From Paenibacillus oryzae (lineage in GTDB: Bacteria > Bacillota > Bacilli > Paenibacillales > Paenibacillaceae), in NCBI RefSeq assembly GCF_001675045.1, contig NZ_LYPA01000025.1, forward strand, positions 21,832 to 85,831: DNA of 64,000 nt, written 5' to 3'. The notes beneath the pieces are model-generated. The model was not told the DNA's origin and ran no database searches. It saw only the letters and a program-made list of their open reading frames with translations. The first letter of the stretch is position 1. Every line of letters starts with the position of its first letter. Of the stretch, positions 1 to 9,961 are shown piece by piece. A program made the translations under genes and the position numbers.

Positions 1-514
1 CGAAGCCTTCTTCCTTCAGCTTGCGGATTCGGGAATCAATATTACCGCGAATGGATTCCAGCTTCAGGTCGGGACGGAGATGCTTGAGCTGACTTGACCG
101 TCTAAGGCTGCTCGTGCCGACGCGGGCGCCGCTTGGCAATGCCTCAAGACTGTCGCCTTCCTTCATGATCAAGCAGTCGAACGGGCTAACCCGTTTCGGA
201 ATTGCGCCGTTTATGAGCCCTTCCGGAAATTTGTAGGGCATATCCTTCATACTATGTACTGCCAGATCAATGTCGCCCTCCAGCAGAGCTCCTTCAATTT
301 CTTTGACAAACAGGCCTTTGCCGCCAACCTTGGACAAGGTCACATCCAATATGCGGTCGCCCTTGGTAATGATTTTCCGAATTTCAAAGGTGTAGGGCAG
401 CCCGTTGGTTTTGCATATAGCCTCCAACTGGTCGATAACCTGTCCGGTTTGCGTTAGCGCCAATGCGCTTTGCCTCGTCCCAACTACAATGGTACGCTCC
501 TGCTTCTCACTCAT
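1..514 (-). CDS. hemC: Porphobilinogen deaminase (hydroxymethylbilane synthase), partial
   Basis: Polymerises four porphobilinogen units into hydroxymethylbilane in heme and siroheme synthesis, in the cytosol. The first ~171 codons are visible and the C-terminal part runs off the window start. The reading frame begins [20 protein letters not shown] and contains the family blocks [15 protein letters not shown] and RGNIDSRI. The Cys that carries the dipyrromethane cofactor would lie outside the window. The ATG (512-514) overlaps the end of the upstream sirC-like gene by 8 bases (ATGAGTGA), which suggests translational coupling in a hemA-hemX-sirC-hemC operon. The identification is firm; only the missing end is unknown. 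Confidence 0.95.
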   Translation of the reverse strand, partial: MSEKQERTIVVGTRQSALALTQTGQVIDQLEAICKTNGLPYTFEIRKIITKGDRILDVTLSKVGGKGLFVKEIEGALLEGDIDLAVHSMKDMPYKFPEGLINGAIPKRVSPFDCLIMKEGDSLEALPSGARVGTSSLRRSSQLKHLRPDLKLESIRGNIDSRIRKLKEEGF

Positions 515-1181
515 CACGATTCAGCCTTCCTTCCGTCCTCGTCAGCAGCTCATTCAGCCATTGCTGCGGGTGTATAGCCTTGCTCCAGTCCTCAAGCGCT
601 TCCTCCGCTGCCAGCCGCAATACGCTGCGGCGCAGCTCCCTGTCCGGAATTGCCGTTTTTGCATATTGTCTTAGTTCCCTAAGCCGTCGCAGAGCAGCCC
701 CGACCTCCTCGCCAAATCGGGCTTCAAGCTCCTCTTTGATCAGGCTTGCCAACGCGGGGCTTGCGCCTCCGGCGCTAACGGCAATCGTCAGCTCCTCCCG
801 GCGCAGCACGGAAGGCGTAATAAAATTCCCTTCGTCGCCCTGATCGGCCCGGTTGCACCATATCCCGCGCTTATCCGCTTCATTCATAACGGCAAGATTG
901 ACCGCTGCGCTGGATGAAGCGGCAAACGCGAGGTAAGCGCCCTCAAGATCGTCCGGCACAAATTCTCTGCATATGTAGGTCAGCCGCCCCGCCTCTGCCT
1001 GCTCCGCGATACCCGGGACCACATAAGGGCTAATTAGCGTCACCTTGTCGGCCCCGCCGTCCATTAACCCGTTCAGCTTGCGTTCCGCCACTCTGCCCCC
1101 GCCAATTATAACGATCAATTTGCCCTGAATGCGCAACGAAACCGGATAGGCGGGAGCAGAACTAAAGGATGCCTCATTCAA
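507..1181 (-). CDS. sirC: Precorrin-2 dehydrogenase / sirohydrochlorin ferrochelatase-like (SirC/Met8 family)
   Basis: 224 aa. Members oxidise precorrin-2 with NAD+ to sirohydrochlorin, and some also insert iron, on the siroheme branch. The N-terminal Rossmann motif GGGRVAERK lies at about residues 27-35, followed by a conserved [19 protein letters not shown] stretch and an [10 protein letters not shown] block, all typical of the CysG N-terminal half. The C-terminal part is a short helical tail; there is no methyltransferase domain. The gene sits between hemX and hemC and overlaps hemC by 8 bases, so the siroheme and heme branches appear co-expressed. A purine-rich run of G precedes the ATG. 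Whether it has chelatase activity cannot be read from the sequence. Confidence 0.88.
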   Translation of the reverse strand: MNEASFSSAPAYPVSLRIQGKLIVIIGGGRVAERKLNGLMDGGADKVTLISPYVVPGIAEQAEAGRLTYICREFVPDDLEGAYLAFAASSSAAVNLAVMNEADKRGIWCNRADQGDEGNFITPSVLRREELTIAVSAGGASPALASLIKEELEARFGEEVGAALRRLRELRQYAKTAIPDRELRRSVLRLAAEEALEDWSKAIHPQQWLNELLTRTEGRLNRDE

Positions 1182-1199
1182 TACGGCTTCCCCCCCCTG

Positions 1200-2012
1200 C
1201 TAATGAAAAGATGATAGCGAATTGGATATCAGATTCAGCAGCAGGACGGCAAATGCGCCCAGATACAGCTTGGCGAGCTGTTGACCCGGCCTCCTGTTCC
1301 TTGCCCGTTGAATGACGTAATACACAAACATCATAAGCGCGGCAAAGGAGGAAATAACCTTCCAATCCAGCAAAAGCCTCATTTTCCCCTCTACCAGCAA
1401 CGACGCGACGGCAATCGCAAGCGACAGGGCCAGCAGCGGCAAACCGATGGCAACAGCACGCTCCATATAACGCTGGATGCTGCCAAGCCCCGGAAATCTC
1501 CTTAACCTTTGCGACCATTTTTTCTGCTTCAGCCGGTGATGCAGGAACAGATACATGCCCGCAAATAACGCGCCGATCGTTAGCGCGGCATAAGCGCACA
1601 GCACCAGACTGATATGGACGTACAGCAGCTCTCTTGTCGTTCGCCAAATTTCAACATTCAAGCCTTCGCTCTGCTGACTGTACAAATTTAACGCCAGAAC
1701 GGCAAAGCCGATGACGTTGGCAAAAAACACAATGTAATCTATGGAAAAAAAACGGCTGATCACCAGCGAAATTGTAATGAGCAGCCATGAAAAAAAGAGC
1801 CAATACTGAATCGCGGGCAGGTTAGGGTAATCATAATAAGAAATAAGCTTCATGACCAAATAACCCGACTGAAGAACCCATACAAAAACAAGCAGCCCTG
1901 CGCCAATCCGCTTTGCTCTCCGGCTTGCATTCATAAAGTCGGAGAAAAAAAACAGAAGGCTCAGGGCGTATAAATATAAAATAGCGTCATAGATCCAATT
2001 TGCAGTTCCCAT
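1200..2012 (-). CDS. hemX: HemX/CcsA-type cytochrome c assembly membrane protein
   Basis: 270 aa integral membrane protein with about eight hydrophobic segments, located between hemA and the sirC-like gene as in Bacillus-type hem operons. B. subtilis HemX is reported to affect the level of glutamyl-tRNA reductase, and the fold belongs to the CcsA/ResC heme-handling family. I place the start at the ATG at 2012 (MGTANWIYDAILY) because GGAGGGG lies just upstream. An in-frame ATG 27 bases further upstream lacks a binding site. The exact biochemical role is inferred from position and family. Confidence 0.85.
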   Translation of the reverse strand: MGTANWIYDAILYLYALSLLFFFSDFMNASRRAKRIGAGLLVFVWVLQSGYLVMKLISYYDYPNLPAIQYWLFFSWLLITISLVISRFFSIDYIVFFANVIGFAVLALNLYSQQSEGLNVEIWRTTRELLYVHISLVLCAYAALTIGALFAGMYLFLHHRLKQKKWSQRLRRFPGLGSIQRYMERAVAIGLPLLALSLAIAVASLLVEGKMRLLLDWKVISSFAALMMFVYYVIQRARNRRPGQQLAKLYLGAFAVLLLNLISNSLSSFH

Positions 2013-2074
2013 AACCCCTCCACAATACTGCCATGCCATGCGATGGCGGCGGAAACACGCCTGGACCGGAGCCG

Positions 2075-3445
2075 CTAAGGGCGAGCAAGCGCCGGCGCGG
2101 CTACGCGGGTATGGACCGGCTTCGCTTGCGCAGCTGCGGAAGGCCGGGACGCGGACAAGGCGTTCTCTTTTTGCGACAGCTCTTCCTCAAGCGCAAACAG
2201 CTTAACGAACATATCCATTGCTTCATCGCCCTTTTTCTCGCCAGCCATCTCTTTAATACGTAAAATCGGATCCTGCAGCATCTGATTTACGATGCTTTTG
2301 GTAAGCTTGCGAATGACCTTCAGCTCATGCTCCTCCAAATCAGGAAGCTTGTTGCTCATGGAAGCCATCGTTTCCTCATGAATGTCAGCCGCCTTGGTCT
2401 GCAGCGCGCGAATGAGCGGCACCACGCCAAGCGTTTTGTACCATTGGTCAAACAGCCGCTTTTCCTCTTGTATCATAACCTCGATTTTGGCGGCTTCCTG
2501 CCTCCGCTGCTCCAGATTGCTCTCCACGATGCCCTCCAGATCGTCGATATCGTACAAAAAAACATTTTCGACGTTTGATATGGCGGGATCAAGATCCCTC
2601 GGCACAGCAATGTCGATCATAAACATGGGACGCGACTTGCGGCCAGCCATTGCCTTTTCCACGTGCTGATGATTTAGTACAAACCCGTCCGCTCCCGTAG
2701 AGCTGATCACGATATCCACGTCATGCAGCTTATGAAGCGCCTCCTCCATGGAGCAAGGAACCCCGCCAATCTTATCGGCCAGCTGCGCCGCCCGTTCAAA
2801 CGTGCGGTTAACGACGATGACGCGATCCGCTCCGTTGGCGTACAGATGCTTTGCGGCAAGCTCCCCGGTTTCTCCCGCGCCGATGATCATAACCCGCTTT
2901 CCGTTAAAACGGCCAAAAATCTGTTTGCCCAGCTCTACGGCCGCATAGCTGACGGATACGGCGGCTTCGCCAATCATCGTTTCGGAATGCGCGCGCTTCG
3001 CCATCGTAATCGCCTGCTTGAACAGCATGTTAAAGACGGTTCCCGTCGTTTTTTTGCTTTGGGCAAGCAGGAAGGCGCTTTTTACCTGACCCAATATCTG
3101 TGTTTCCCCGATTACCATGGAATCCAGGCCGCTTGCTACCCTGAACAAATGTTCAATAGCCTTTTCATCCTCGTACATATATAAATGGTTCGTAAACTGC
3201 GCTCTTGGCATATTAAACCATTTTTCCATAAAGCTGCGTATATGATGTCCGCAAAGCTGATGTCTGTCTACCACAGCATACAACTCTGTACGGTTGCAGG
3301 TTGCCACTATAACACATTCCATAATGCTTGTTGTTTCAATGAGCCCTTGCAGAGCTTCCGGCAGTTCCTTTTCCGCCAAAGCAAATAATTCTCTCACTTC
3401 GACAGGAGCTGTCCGATAATTCAATCCCACTGTGATAATGTGCAC
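2075..3445 (-). CDS. hemA: Glutamyl-tRNA reductase
   Basis: 456 aa. Reduces glutamyl-tRNA(Glu) with NADPH to glutamate-1-semialdehyde, the committed step of C5 tetrapyrrole synthesis. The N-terminal catalytic domain has the nucleophilic Cys50 in VATCNRTELYAV. The NADPH-binding domain has GAGETGELAAKHL, and the C-terminal dimerisation helix carries the usual Glu/Lys-rich sequence. The start codon is GTG (GTG CAC ATT) with AAGGCGGG upstream. The last ~25 residues are a low-complexity Ala/Pro/Arg tail beyond the usual family length. It is the first gene of the hem operon and is separated from engB by a terminator-like hairpin and an extended -10 promoter. Confidence 0.96.
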   Translation of the reverse strand: MHIITVGLNYRTAPVEVRELFALAEKELPEALQGLIETTSIMECVIVATCNRTELYAVVDRHQLCGHHIRSFMEKWFNMPRAQFTNHLYMYEDEKAIEHLFRVASGLDSMVIGETQILGQVKSAFLLAQSKKTTGTVFNMLFKQAITMAKRAHSETMIGEAAVSVSYAAVELGKQIFGRFNGKRVMIIGAGETGELAAKHLYANGADRVIVVNRTFERAAQLADKIGGVPCSMEEALHKLHDVDIVISSTGADGFVLNHQHVEKAMAGRKSRPMFMIDIAVPRDLDPAISNVENVFLYDIDDLEGIVESNLEQRRQEAAKIEVMIQEEKRLFDQWYKTLGVVPLIRALQTKAADIHEETMASMSNKLPDLEEHELKVIRKLTKSIVNQMLQDPILRIKEMAGEKKGDEAMDMFVKLFALEEELSQKENALSASRPSAAAQAKPVHTRVAAPALARP

Positions 3446-3498
3446 GCGTGATCACCCGCCTTTCCTGCAGAGTTGTACCAATGTCAATCTCACGAAAC

Positions 3499-3507
3499 AT
3501 TATATCA
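3499..3507 (-). promoter_or_regulatory. Extended -10 promoter for hemA operon
   Basis: On the minus strand the sequence TGATATAAT gives a perfect -10 with the TGn extension, about 55 bases upstream of the hemA GTG. No good -35 hexamer lies 16-18 bases further upstream, which is tolerated at extended -10 promoters. Prediction only. Confidence 0.5.
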
Positions 3508-3585
3508 CAGTTCGACAAACATAATGGTACAATATTTGACCAATGTTTGAAAAATACATCCCCATTATTCCCCGTTCTTGCAAAG

Positions 3586-3617
3586 AAATAACCATGGAGC
3601 GTTGTCCATGGTTATTT
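3586..3617 (-). terminator. Hairpin terminator downstream of lon-engB
   Basis: Perfect 13-bp inverted repeat (AAATAACCATGGA, 6-base loop GCGTTG, then its complement). On the minus strand it is followed by a T-rich stretch. It lies between the engB stop and the hemA promoter, so it probably ends the lon-engB transcript. Confidence 0.65.
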
Positions 3618-3677
3618 TGGGCGTTGCGTATCATTCATCACACACCCGCAGCCTGCCCTTTTGGCTAGAACAGAATG

Positions 3678-4334
3678 TTACTCTTCGCTGTTTCCGCCAG
3701 CCGAATCGGCGCTGTCAGCGTCGTCCGCTGCGCCCTCGGGTCCTTCGGCGTCCGAGATTGCTTCGTTTATGATCGCCCACAGCTGATCTCTGCCAAGTCC
3801 CGTTTCCGACGAAAACAAAACGACGTTATCGCCCGGCTCGACCTCCAGCGTTGTTTTGATCATTTTGATATGCTTGTCCCATTTGGATCTCGGAATTTTA
3901 TCCGCTTTTGTTGCCACGATGCAGGTTGGAATCTGGAAATGCTTCAGCCACTTGTACATGAGCTGGTCGTCCTTGGAGGGCTCGTGCCGGATATCGATGA
4001 CCAGCAGCTGCAGCTTATGGGGCTCGCGCTCCTGCAGATACGTTTCAATCATCGTTCCAAACTGCTCGCGCTGCGTCTTGGACACTTTAGCATAGCCGTA
4101 ACCGGGAAAATCAACAAGGTATAATCCATTATTAACTCTATAATAGTTCAATTGCTGGGTTTTTCCCGGCTGGGAGCTGGTCCGCGCCAGGTTTTTGCGC
4201 TGGATCAATTTATTGATCAGCGACGACTTTCCGACATTGGAGCGCCCTGCCAGAGCAATCTCCGGCAAGGCGTCCTCAGGATATTGATGCGGCTTGACCG
4301 CGCTTATAACAAATTGCACATCTCTGATAATCAT
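3678..4334 (-). CDS. engB: Ribosome biogenesis GTPase EngB (YsxC/YihA)
   Basis: 218 aa TRAFAC-class GTPase needed for assembly of the 50S subunit. G1 is GRSNVGKSS (residues 30-38), G3 is DFPGYGYA, and G4 is in VATKADK. The ATG overlaps the lon stop codon (ATGA, 4 bases), so the two are translationally coupled, as in Bacillus. The final ~20 residues form an unusual acidic tail rich in Asp, Ala, Gly and Glu after the GTPase domain. The identification is secure. Confidence 0.96.
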   Translation of the reverse strand: MIIRDVQFVISAVKPHQYPEDALPEIALAGRSNVGKSSLINKLIQRKNLARTSSQPGKTQQLNYYRVNNGLYLVDFPGYGYAKVSKTQREQFGTMIETYLQEREPHKLQLLVIDIRHEPSKDDQLMYKWLKHFQIPTCIVATKADKIPRSKWDKHIKMIKTTLEVEPGDNVVLFSSETGLGRDQLWAIINEAISDAEGPEGAADDADSADSAGGNSEE

Positions 4335-6805
4335 GACAGGGGGATACCCGCTTTCTCCGCTGCAAGCTCCGATGCGGGCAATAACGCATGCTGAAGCACT
4401 TCGTCCATATGCCCTACCGGCACAAAGGTCAAGTCATCGCGCACGCTGTCGGGAATATCCCGCAAATCGCGTTCGTTGTCCTTTGGCAGCAGTATTTTTT
4501 TGATGCCCGCGCGGTGTGCGGCAAGCGACTTTTCCTTCAATCCGCCGATAGGCAATACGCGTCCGCGCAGCGTAATTTCTCCCGTCATCGCCACTTCCTT
4601 CGCAACCTGGCGGTTAGTAAGCGCCGAGATAAGCGCCGTGGCGATCGTTATGCCAGCGGATGGACCGTCCTTAGGAATTGCCCCTTCGGGAATATGAATG
4701 TGGATATCGTTTTTTTCATGAAAGCCGGGATCAATGTGAAGCTCGGCCGCCTTGGAGCGCGTATAGCTGAACGCCGCCTGGGCGGATTCCTTCATGACAT
4801 CGCCCAGCTTTCCCGTCAGCGTAAGCTTGCCGCTGCCCGGCATAATCGTTACCTCGATAACTAGCGTATCTCCGCCCACCTCCGTCCAGGCAAGCCCGGT
4901 AACGGCGCCAATCTGATTTTCGCTTTCCGCAAGCCCGTACCGGAACTTGGACGGTCCCAGCCATTCCCTGATTTGCGGAATGTCCACCACCTGCCGGATT
5001 TGCTGCGGTGCAGCCGCTTCTGCCTTTTCAGCGTTAGCGTCAACGCCGTCGTTGCTTGCGGATTCGCCAGCTTGCGGCATTTCGGAAGCGTCCGGCGATT
5101 TTGCCCGGCCGCCTTGCATGGAAACCAGCTGTTTGGCTGCCTTGCGGCAAAGAGCGGCAATCTGCTGCTCCAAATTGCGGACGCCGGATTCCCGCGTATA
5201 TTCGCGGATCAGAAGCAGCAGCGCATCGTCTTCCACGATGAGCGCGTCTTCCTCCAAACCATGCTCGCGCTTCTGCTTGGGCAGCAAATAACGCACCGCG
5301 ATTTGCTCCTTCTCCAGCTCCGTATACCCCGGAATGTACAGGACCTCCATCCGGTCCAGCAGCGGGCGCGGAATGTTATGCAGCGCATTGGCCGTAGTAA
5401 CAAACATGACGTTGGAGAGGTCAAACGGCACCTCGATGTAATGATCGCTGAACGTATTGTTTTGCTCCGGGTCCAGCACCTCCAGCAAAGCTGAGGAAGG
5501 GTCGCCGCGGAAATCGGACGCCATTTTATCGATTTCATCCAGCAGGAAGACGGGGTTCAGGCTGCCCGCCGTTTTCATCCCCTGCATAATGCGTCCCGGC
5601 ATCGCTCCTACATAAGTGCGGCGATGGCCGCGTATTTCCGCCTCATCCCTCACCCCGCCAAGCGAGATGCGGACAAATTTGCGCTCCAGCGACTTGGCTA
5701 TGGAACGGGCCAGAGAGGTTTTACCTACGCCGGGAGGACCGACCAGGCACAATATAGGGCCCTTCAGCTTTTTGACCAGCTGCTGCACGGCCAAATATTC
5801 CAGTACGCGCTCCTTGGGCTTCTCCAGGCCGTAATGATCGCCGTTCAATATGACCTCCGCCTTCAGCAGGCTGAGGTCATCCTCCGTCATTTTGCTCCAT
5901 GGCAAAGCAAGCAACCAATCGATATAATTGCGAACCACTCCGCCTTCGGCCGAAGACGGCGGCATTTTCTCCAGACGGTCAATTTCCTTGCTGACCTTCT
6001 CGTAGACGGCTTCCGGCACACCGGCGCTTTCCAGCTGATTACGCAATTCCTCCGCTTCACCGGCACGGCCTTCCTTCTCGCCCAGCTCCTTTTGAATCGC
6101 CTTCATCTGTTCACGCAAATAATATTCCTTCTGCGTTTTTTCCATCTGCTTTTTGACGCGCTGGTTGATTTGCCGCTCCAGCTCCAGCACCTCGCGCTCA
6201 TTATTAAGCAGATCCAGCAGCCGCTCCAGACGGGCCGCCACGTCGATCGTTTCCAAAATATCCTGCTTATCCCGGATTTTCAGGGACAAATGGCTCGTAA
6301 TGACATCCGCAAGCCTGCCGGGTTCGTCAATATCGGAAACCGCGGCGTAGGTTTCGGGAGTCACCTTTTTGGAAAGGGAAATATAATGCTCAAATTGTCC
6401 AAGAACGGAGCGCATCAGCGCATCCACCTCGGGATCGTCGCTTTCGCCCTCCGGCAGCTCCTTGACCATAACCTCATAAAACTCTGCATTGTCCAAATAG
6501 CTCTGTACCTCTGCGCGCACAACTCCCTCAACCAGCACTCTAATGGTGCCATTGGGCAGCTTCAGCATCTGCCGGACCTTAGCAATCGTTCCCACCTTAT
6601 AAATATCCTCTTCAGTAGGGTCCTCTATATTCACCTCAGACTGCGAGCAAAGCAAAATCATATGGTCGTCTACCATCGCGCGGTCTAGCGCGCGCACCGA
6701 CTTTTCCCTGCCCACATCCAGATGCAATACCATGCTTGGATACACGAGCAGTCCTCTAAGCGGCAGCAGGGGCAGCCGGCGCCCCCTTGATTTTCCAGGC
6801 CCCAT
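4331..6805 (-). CDS. lon: ATP-dependent protease Lon (LonA)
   Basis: 824 aa cytosolic quality-control protease. Order: N-terminal substrate domain, long coiled-coil (about residues 205-285), AAA+ module with Walker A GPPGVGKT (356-363) and Walker B FLLDEID, sensor/arginine region, then the protease domain with catalytic Ser716 (PKDGPSAG) and Lys759 (GGLKEK). A low-complexity Ala/Glu/Asn insert of about 40 residues (563-603) separates the AAA+ and protease domains and makes the protein longer than the ~775 aa Bacillus enzyme. GGAGG lies 7 bases before the ATG. It lies downstream of lonB and is coupled to engB. Confidence 0.97.
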   Translation of the reverse strand: MGPGKSRGRRLPLLPLRGLLVYPSMVLHLDVGREKSVRALDRAMVDDHMILLCSQSEVNIEDPTEEDIYKVGTIAKVRQMLKLPNGTIRVLVEGVVRAEVQSYLDNAEFYEVMVKELPEGESDDPEVDALMRSVLGQFEHYISLSKKVTPETYAAVSDIDEPGRLADVITSHLSLKIRDKQDILETIDVAARLERLLDLLNNEREVLELERQINQRVKKQMEKTQKEYYLREQMKAIQKELGEKEGRAGEAEELRNQLESAGVPEAVYEKVSKEIDRLEKMPPSSAEGGVVRNYIDWLLALPWSKMTEDDLSLLKAEVILNGDHYGLEKPKERVLEYLAVQQLVKKLKGPILCLVGPPGVGKTSLARSIAKSLERKFVRISLGGVRDEAEIRGHRRTYVGAMPGRIMQGMKTAGSLNPVFLLDEIDKMASDFRGDPSSALLEVLDPEQNNTFSDHYIEVPFDLSNVMFVTTANALHNIPRPLLDRMEVLYIPGYTELEKEQIAVRYLLPKQKREHGLEEDALIVEDDALLLLIREYTRESGVRNLEQQIAALCRKAAKQLVSMQGGRAKSPDASEMPQAGESASNDGVDANAEKAEAAAPQQIRQVVDIPQIREWLGPSKFRYGLAESENQIGAVTGLAWTEVGGDTLVIEVTIMPGSGKLTLTGKLGDVMKESAQAAFSYTRSKAAELHIDPGFHEKNDIHIHIPEGAIPKDGPSAGITIATALISALTNRQVAKEVAMTGEITLRGRVLPIGGLKEKSLAAHRAGIKKILLPKDNERDLRDIPDSVRDDLTFVPVGHMDEVLQHALLPASELAAEKAGIPLS

Positions 6806-6842
6806 ACCAGCACCTCCATTTCATAACGTCTACCCCATTCTA

Positions 6843-8546
6843 TCACTCAGCGGAATCAGCCTGCAAATAGGGGACGGAAGTTGGCATAAACAAATCGTTC
6901 TGCAAAGGCGTTTCCGTTGCTTCCAGATCGGTTTCGGACTGCGGAAAAACATGCCGGAATACCTCTTCGACCCGATCAACAGCTATAACTTGCAGACCCT
7001 CCAGTCCTTCAAAAATAGCCTGCCAATTTTCACGCGGTATAATGACCCGCTCCGCGCCCGCCTGAAACGCCGCTTCGACCTTAGCGAGCACGCCGCCAAC
7101 CGGCTTTACATTGCCGTGTATCCCTACTTCCCCCGTCATGGCAAGCTTGTTGTCGATTGGCAAGCCCCGTATGGCGGAGGCTATAGCGACTGCCATGGCA
7201 ATACCTGCCGAAGGGCCGTCAATTGGCGTACCGCCGGGAAAATTGATATGCAGGTCAAAATGCTGGGGCTGCAAGCCAAAGCGGCGCAGCACCGTCAGCA
7301 CATTTTCGACAGAGCCTTTGGCCATGCTTTTGCGCCGCAGCGTTCGCGACCCGCCGCCTAACTCCTCCTCATCAACAACGCCTGTTATCGTAAACTGGCC
7401 TTTGCCGGAAACGGCAGGAATTGCACTGACTTCGATTTCAAGCAGCGTTCCCATATTGGGCCCGTATACCGCCAAGCCGTTGACAAAGCCAACCTGGGGT
7501 TCAACCGGCACTTTTCGATCGGGGCGCGGCGGAATCTGACTGCTGTTAACCACCCATTCAATATCTCCAGCACTAATGAGCTCGCGTTTCTCCGATAACG
7601 CAACACCCGCGGCCAATTGAATAACATTTACAGCCTCGCGTCCGTTCGTTGCATATTTTTTGACGACCTCAATTGCCGCCGGGCAAGGCGGAAAGCCTAT
7701 TTTTTTGACGGCGTTTTTGGCCACTTCGGCAATCTCTTCCGCTAATAAGGGACGGAAAAAAACCTCCATGCAACGGGAACGAATAGCAGGCGGAATTTCT
7801 TGCGGAGAACGTGTTGTTGCTCCAACCAGCCGGAAATCGGCAGGCAGCCCGTTTTGAAAAATATCATGAATGTACAGCGGAATATTGGTATCCTCCGAGT
7901 TGTAATAGGCGCTTTCCAGAAAAACCTTGCGGTCCTCCAGCACCTTCAACAGCTTATTCATTTGCACAGGATGCAATTCGCCGATTTCGTCAATGAACAA
8001 AATACCGCCATGCGCCTTCGTAACGGCCCCTTGCTTGGGCTGGGGAATGCCTGCCACGCCCATGGCGCCCGCCCCTTGATAAATGGGATCATGGACGGAG
8101 CCGATCAGAGGGTCGGCAATGCCCCTTTCGTCAAAACGCGCGGTGGTAGCATCAATTTCCGTAAACTTGGCCTCCGGCAGAAACGGAGATGACGGATTTT
8201 TTTTGGCTTCCTCCAGCACTACGCGCGCCGCAGCTGTTTTCCCGACGCCGGGAGGCCCATAAATGATGACGTGTTGCGGGTTAGCGCTGCAAAGAGCCGC
8301 TTTAAGAGCGCGCAGCCCGTCGCGCTGCCCGATAATATCGCCCATCGTTTGAGGCCTTGTTTTCTCCGCCAGCGGCTTAGTCAATGATATCGACCGCAGC
8401 TTTCTCAGCTTATCCATTTCTTTACGGGATTCCTTATCCACTACTGAACGGTTAGCTTTCTGGTTGCGCAGCAAATTCCAAAAATACAACCCGATTACGA
8501 CCGCAAAAAAAACTTGAATCACCATTAAAACAATACTTAAATTCAT
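6843..8546 (-). CDS. lonB: Lon-like protease LonB, membrane-anchored
   Basis: 567 aa. One N-terminal membrane segment (about residues 3-25) is followed by an AAA+ domain with Walker A GPPGVGKT (97-104) and Walker B GILFIDEIGE, and a C-terminal Lon protease domain with the catalytic Ser in DGPSAG and Lys in the following GGVLAKVE block. In B. subtilis lonB is a forespore gene beside lon, and the order is the same here. The ATG has GAGGAG upstream. The 37 bases before lon suggest co-transcription with lon and engB. The physiological substrates are unknown from the sequence. Confidence 0.94.
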   Translation of the reverse strand: MNLSIVLMVIQVFFAVVIGLYFWNLLRNQKANRSVVDKESRKEMDKLRKLRSISLTKPLAEKTRPQTMGDIIGQRDGLRALKAALCSANPQHVIIYGPPGVGKTAAARVVLEEAKKNPSSPFLPEAKFTEIDATTARFDERGIADPLIGSVHDPIYQGAGAMGVAGIPQPKQGAVTKAHGGILFIDEIGELHPVQMNKLLKVLEDRKVFLESAYYNSEDTNIPLYIHDIFQNGLPADFRLVGATTRSPQEIPPAIRSRCMEVFFRPLLAEEIAEVAKNAVKKIGFPPCPAAIEVVKKYATNGREAVNVIQLAAGVALSEKRELISAGDIEWVVNSSQIPPRPDRKVPVEPQVGFVNGLAVYGPNMGTLLEIEVSAIPAVSGKGQFTITGVVDEEELGGGSRTLRRKSMAKGSVENVLTVLRRFGLQPQHFDLHINFPGGTPIDGPSAGIAMAVAIASAIRGLPIDNKLAMTGEVGIHGNVKPVGGVLAKVEAAFQAGAERVIIPRENWQAIFEGLEGLQVIAVDRVEEVFRHVFPQSETDLEATETPLQNDLFMPTSVPYLQADSAE

Positions 8547-8773
8547 TGATATCCGCTCCTCTCTTACGCCCTCTCATGCCGCAGGCATCCGTATTAAAAC
8601 AGTATTACCCCAGGAGAGTGGGAATAATCGCCTGTTTTTTTCAAAATCAAAAATTGGCTTGTACATCTGTCACACCCTTGGAAATAAATAGGCTCAGGTC
8701 GTCGGACAAACTACCGTTTCCATAGCCAAGCCTGCGAATATATTGTAAGTATCAACAGGGAAGGAGGTGCGAT

Positions 8774-9055
8774 ATGGATCAAAACGATTGCCAACCAGAT
8801 GCTGCCGCATATGTGTACCCTGGCGCTGCCGGAAAAAGCGGGACGGCGGGCGCCAACGGAGCAAACGGGGCGAATGGAGTGAATGGAGCGAATGGAGCTA
8901 ACGGAGACAACGTCTCGCCGGATTGGGGAAACGCCGATGCCTTTGCCCTTCACGTCAATGCCGATAACTGGTCAGACGGGCTGACGCATCTGCTTGAACA
9001 GGTTTTTAATGCCTTATCGGAAAGGAAGAGCAAGCAGGGCCAAAAAAAGAAATGA
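8774..9055 (+). CDS. Small collagen-like (Gly-X-X) protein
   Basis: 93 aa. After a short polar N-terminus, residues ~16-46 are Gly-X-X triplets, mostly Gly-Ala-Asn (e.g. GANGANGVNGANGANGDN). A non-repetitive C-terminal part ends in a predicted amphipathic helix and a Lys-rich tail. GGAGGTG lies 5 bases before the ATG. Collagen-like triplets are common in exosporium and spore-surface filaments of Bacillales, so a spore-surface role is plausible but is inference. It is the first of three same-strand genes that interrupt a conserved block transcribed the other way. No signal peptide is visible. Confidence 0.8.
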   Translation: MDQNDCQPDAAAYVYPGAAGKSGTAGANGANGANGVNGANGANGDNVSPDWGNADAFALHVNADNWSDGLTHLLEQVFNALSERKSKQGQKKK

Positions 9056-9111
9056 ATCTCGTCAATCGCAGGACAAGCCATAAACTATATTTCTTGAGGA
9101 GTGATTGAACC

Positions 9112-9573
9112 ATGAGCAAAAAAATTAAAATTAAAACGAAAGTAAAATTTGAACAGGATAATGATCAGGTATTAAGCGGCCTCGGCGGGTTGGTCGTTGC
9201 CGGTAACGGCGGCTGGGGCGGCATTGGAGGAAGCGCATTAGGCGGTTTTGCTATCGGCGCACCCGTAACCGGAGGAGCCGGAGGCGCGGGCGGCAACTCC
9301 ACGGGCGGCAACGGAGGAAGCGGAGGCACTGCGGTTGCCGTTTCTACAGCAGTAGCGGTTGGCGCCACAGCAACAGCCAACTCGACAGGCAATCTGGCAA
9401 CAGGCGGCGCTGGCGGCGCTGGCGGTGCTGGCGGCACAGCGGGCGCTGGCGGCGCTGGCGGCACAGCCACTCATGGCAGCAACACTGGCGGCACCGCAAC
9501 TGCAGGCGCTGGTGGCGCTGGCGGTGCTGGCAGCAATGCCGGAACCGCTGCCGGCGGCGCGGGAACAGCGTAA
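9112..9573 (+). CDS. Gly/Ala-rich low-complexity protein
   Basis: 153 aa. A Lys-rich start (MSKKIKIKTKVKFEQDND) is followed by a Gly/Ala/Thr/Asn repeat domain built from GGAGG, GGNGG and GTA-type units, with a Val/Ala-rich middle (about residues 75-95). There are no Cys and no recognisable enzyme motif. The strong ribosome binding site GAGGAG precedes the ATG. Composition resembles structural glycine-rich or spore-coat proteins. I do not recognise the family. The antisense strand is also open because of codon bias, but that frame is proline-rich and has no binding site. Confidence 0.75.
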   Translation: MSKKIKIKTKVKFEQDNDQVLSGLGGLVVAGNGGWGGIGGSALGGFAIGAPVTGGAGGAGGNSTGGNGGSGGTAVAVSTAVAVGATATANSTGNLATGGAGGAGGAGGTAGAGGAGGTATHGSNTGGTATAGAGGAGGAGSNAGTAAGGAGTA

Positions 9574-9602
9574 TATAGCTCATCATTTCAGGGAGGGCAT
9601 CC

Positions 9603-9950
9603 ATGGAAGAGACAAATAAGCTAGCTTCCTCTCCCTCCATCTCCGAAACCAGCCATGCATCGGAGGAGTTCGCGGCAGCAAAGGCGGACTCCACCGCTTA
9701 TGGCGGGCAAGGCGGTATGGGCGGGCAAGCATTGAACATTACGTATGTAGACAATTTTGCATTATTGATGGTGCTTTATCCACTGTTGCAGCTTTTAAAT
9801 GAACGAAATGACGAAAACAGCAAGGTATCCTTTTCAGCTATCGAACAGCTTTTCCAATCGGTTATGGAAGAGCAGCAAGAGCACCGAAAGGCGCTGTTAA
9901 AAGCAATCAAATCCCTTCAAAGCGGAAGTGCCTCGGATAAAAAGGGGTAA
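9603..9950 (+). CDS. Small protein, third gene of the glycine-rich cassette
   Basis: 115 aa. Ser/Ala/Glu-rich N-terminus, a short Gly-rich patch (YGGQGGMGGQ, about residues 39-48), then a predicted helical C-terminal half with the hydrophobic stretch NFALLMVLYPLLQLL and a polar, Lys/Glu/Gln-rich helix. AGGGAGGG precedes the ATG. The FAL..LL..LL.ER pattern is loosely shared with the C-terminus of the first gene of the cassette, so the two may interact. The function is unknown. The gene is followed at once by a strong terminator. Confidence 0.75.
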   Translation: MEETNKLASSPSISETSHASEEFAAAKADSTAYGGQGGMGGQALNITYVDNFALLMVLYPLLQLLNERNDENSKVSFSAIEQLFQSVMEEQQEHRKALLKAIKSLQSGSASDKKG

Positions 9951-9961
9951 GTATTCCTAAT

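Noticed and set aside
5624..6688. 354-codon plus-strand open frame opposite lon
   Set aside because: Antisense to the Lon N-terminal and AAA+ domains; product of codon bias.
9165..9470. Proline-rich minus-strand frame opposite the glycine-rich gene
   Set aside because: GGC/GCC codons on one strand read as Pro/Ala on the other; the plus-strand frame has the binding site and neighbours.
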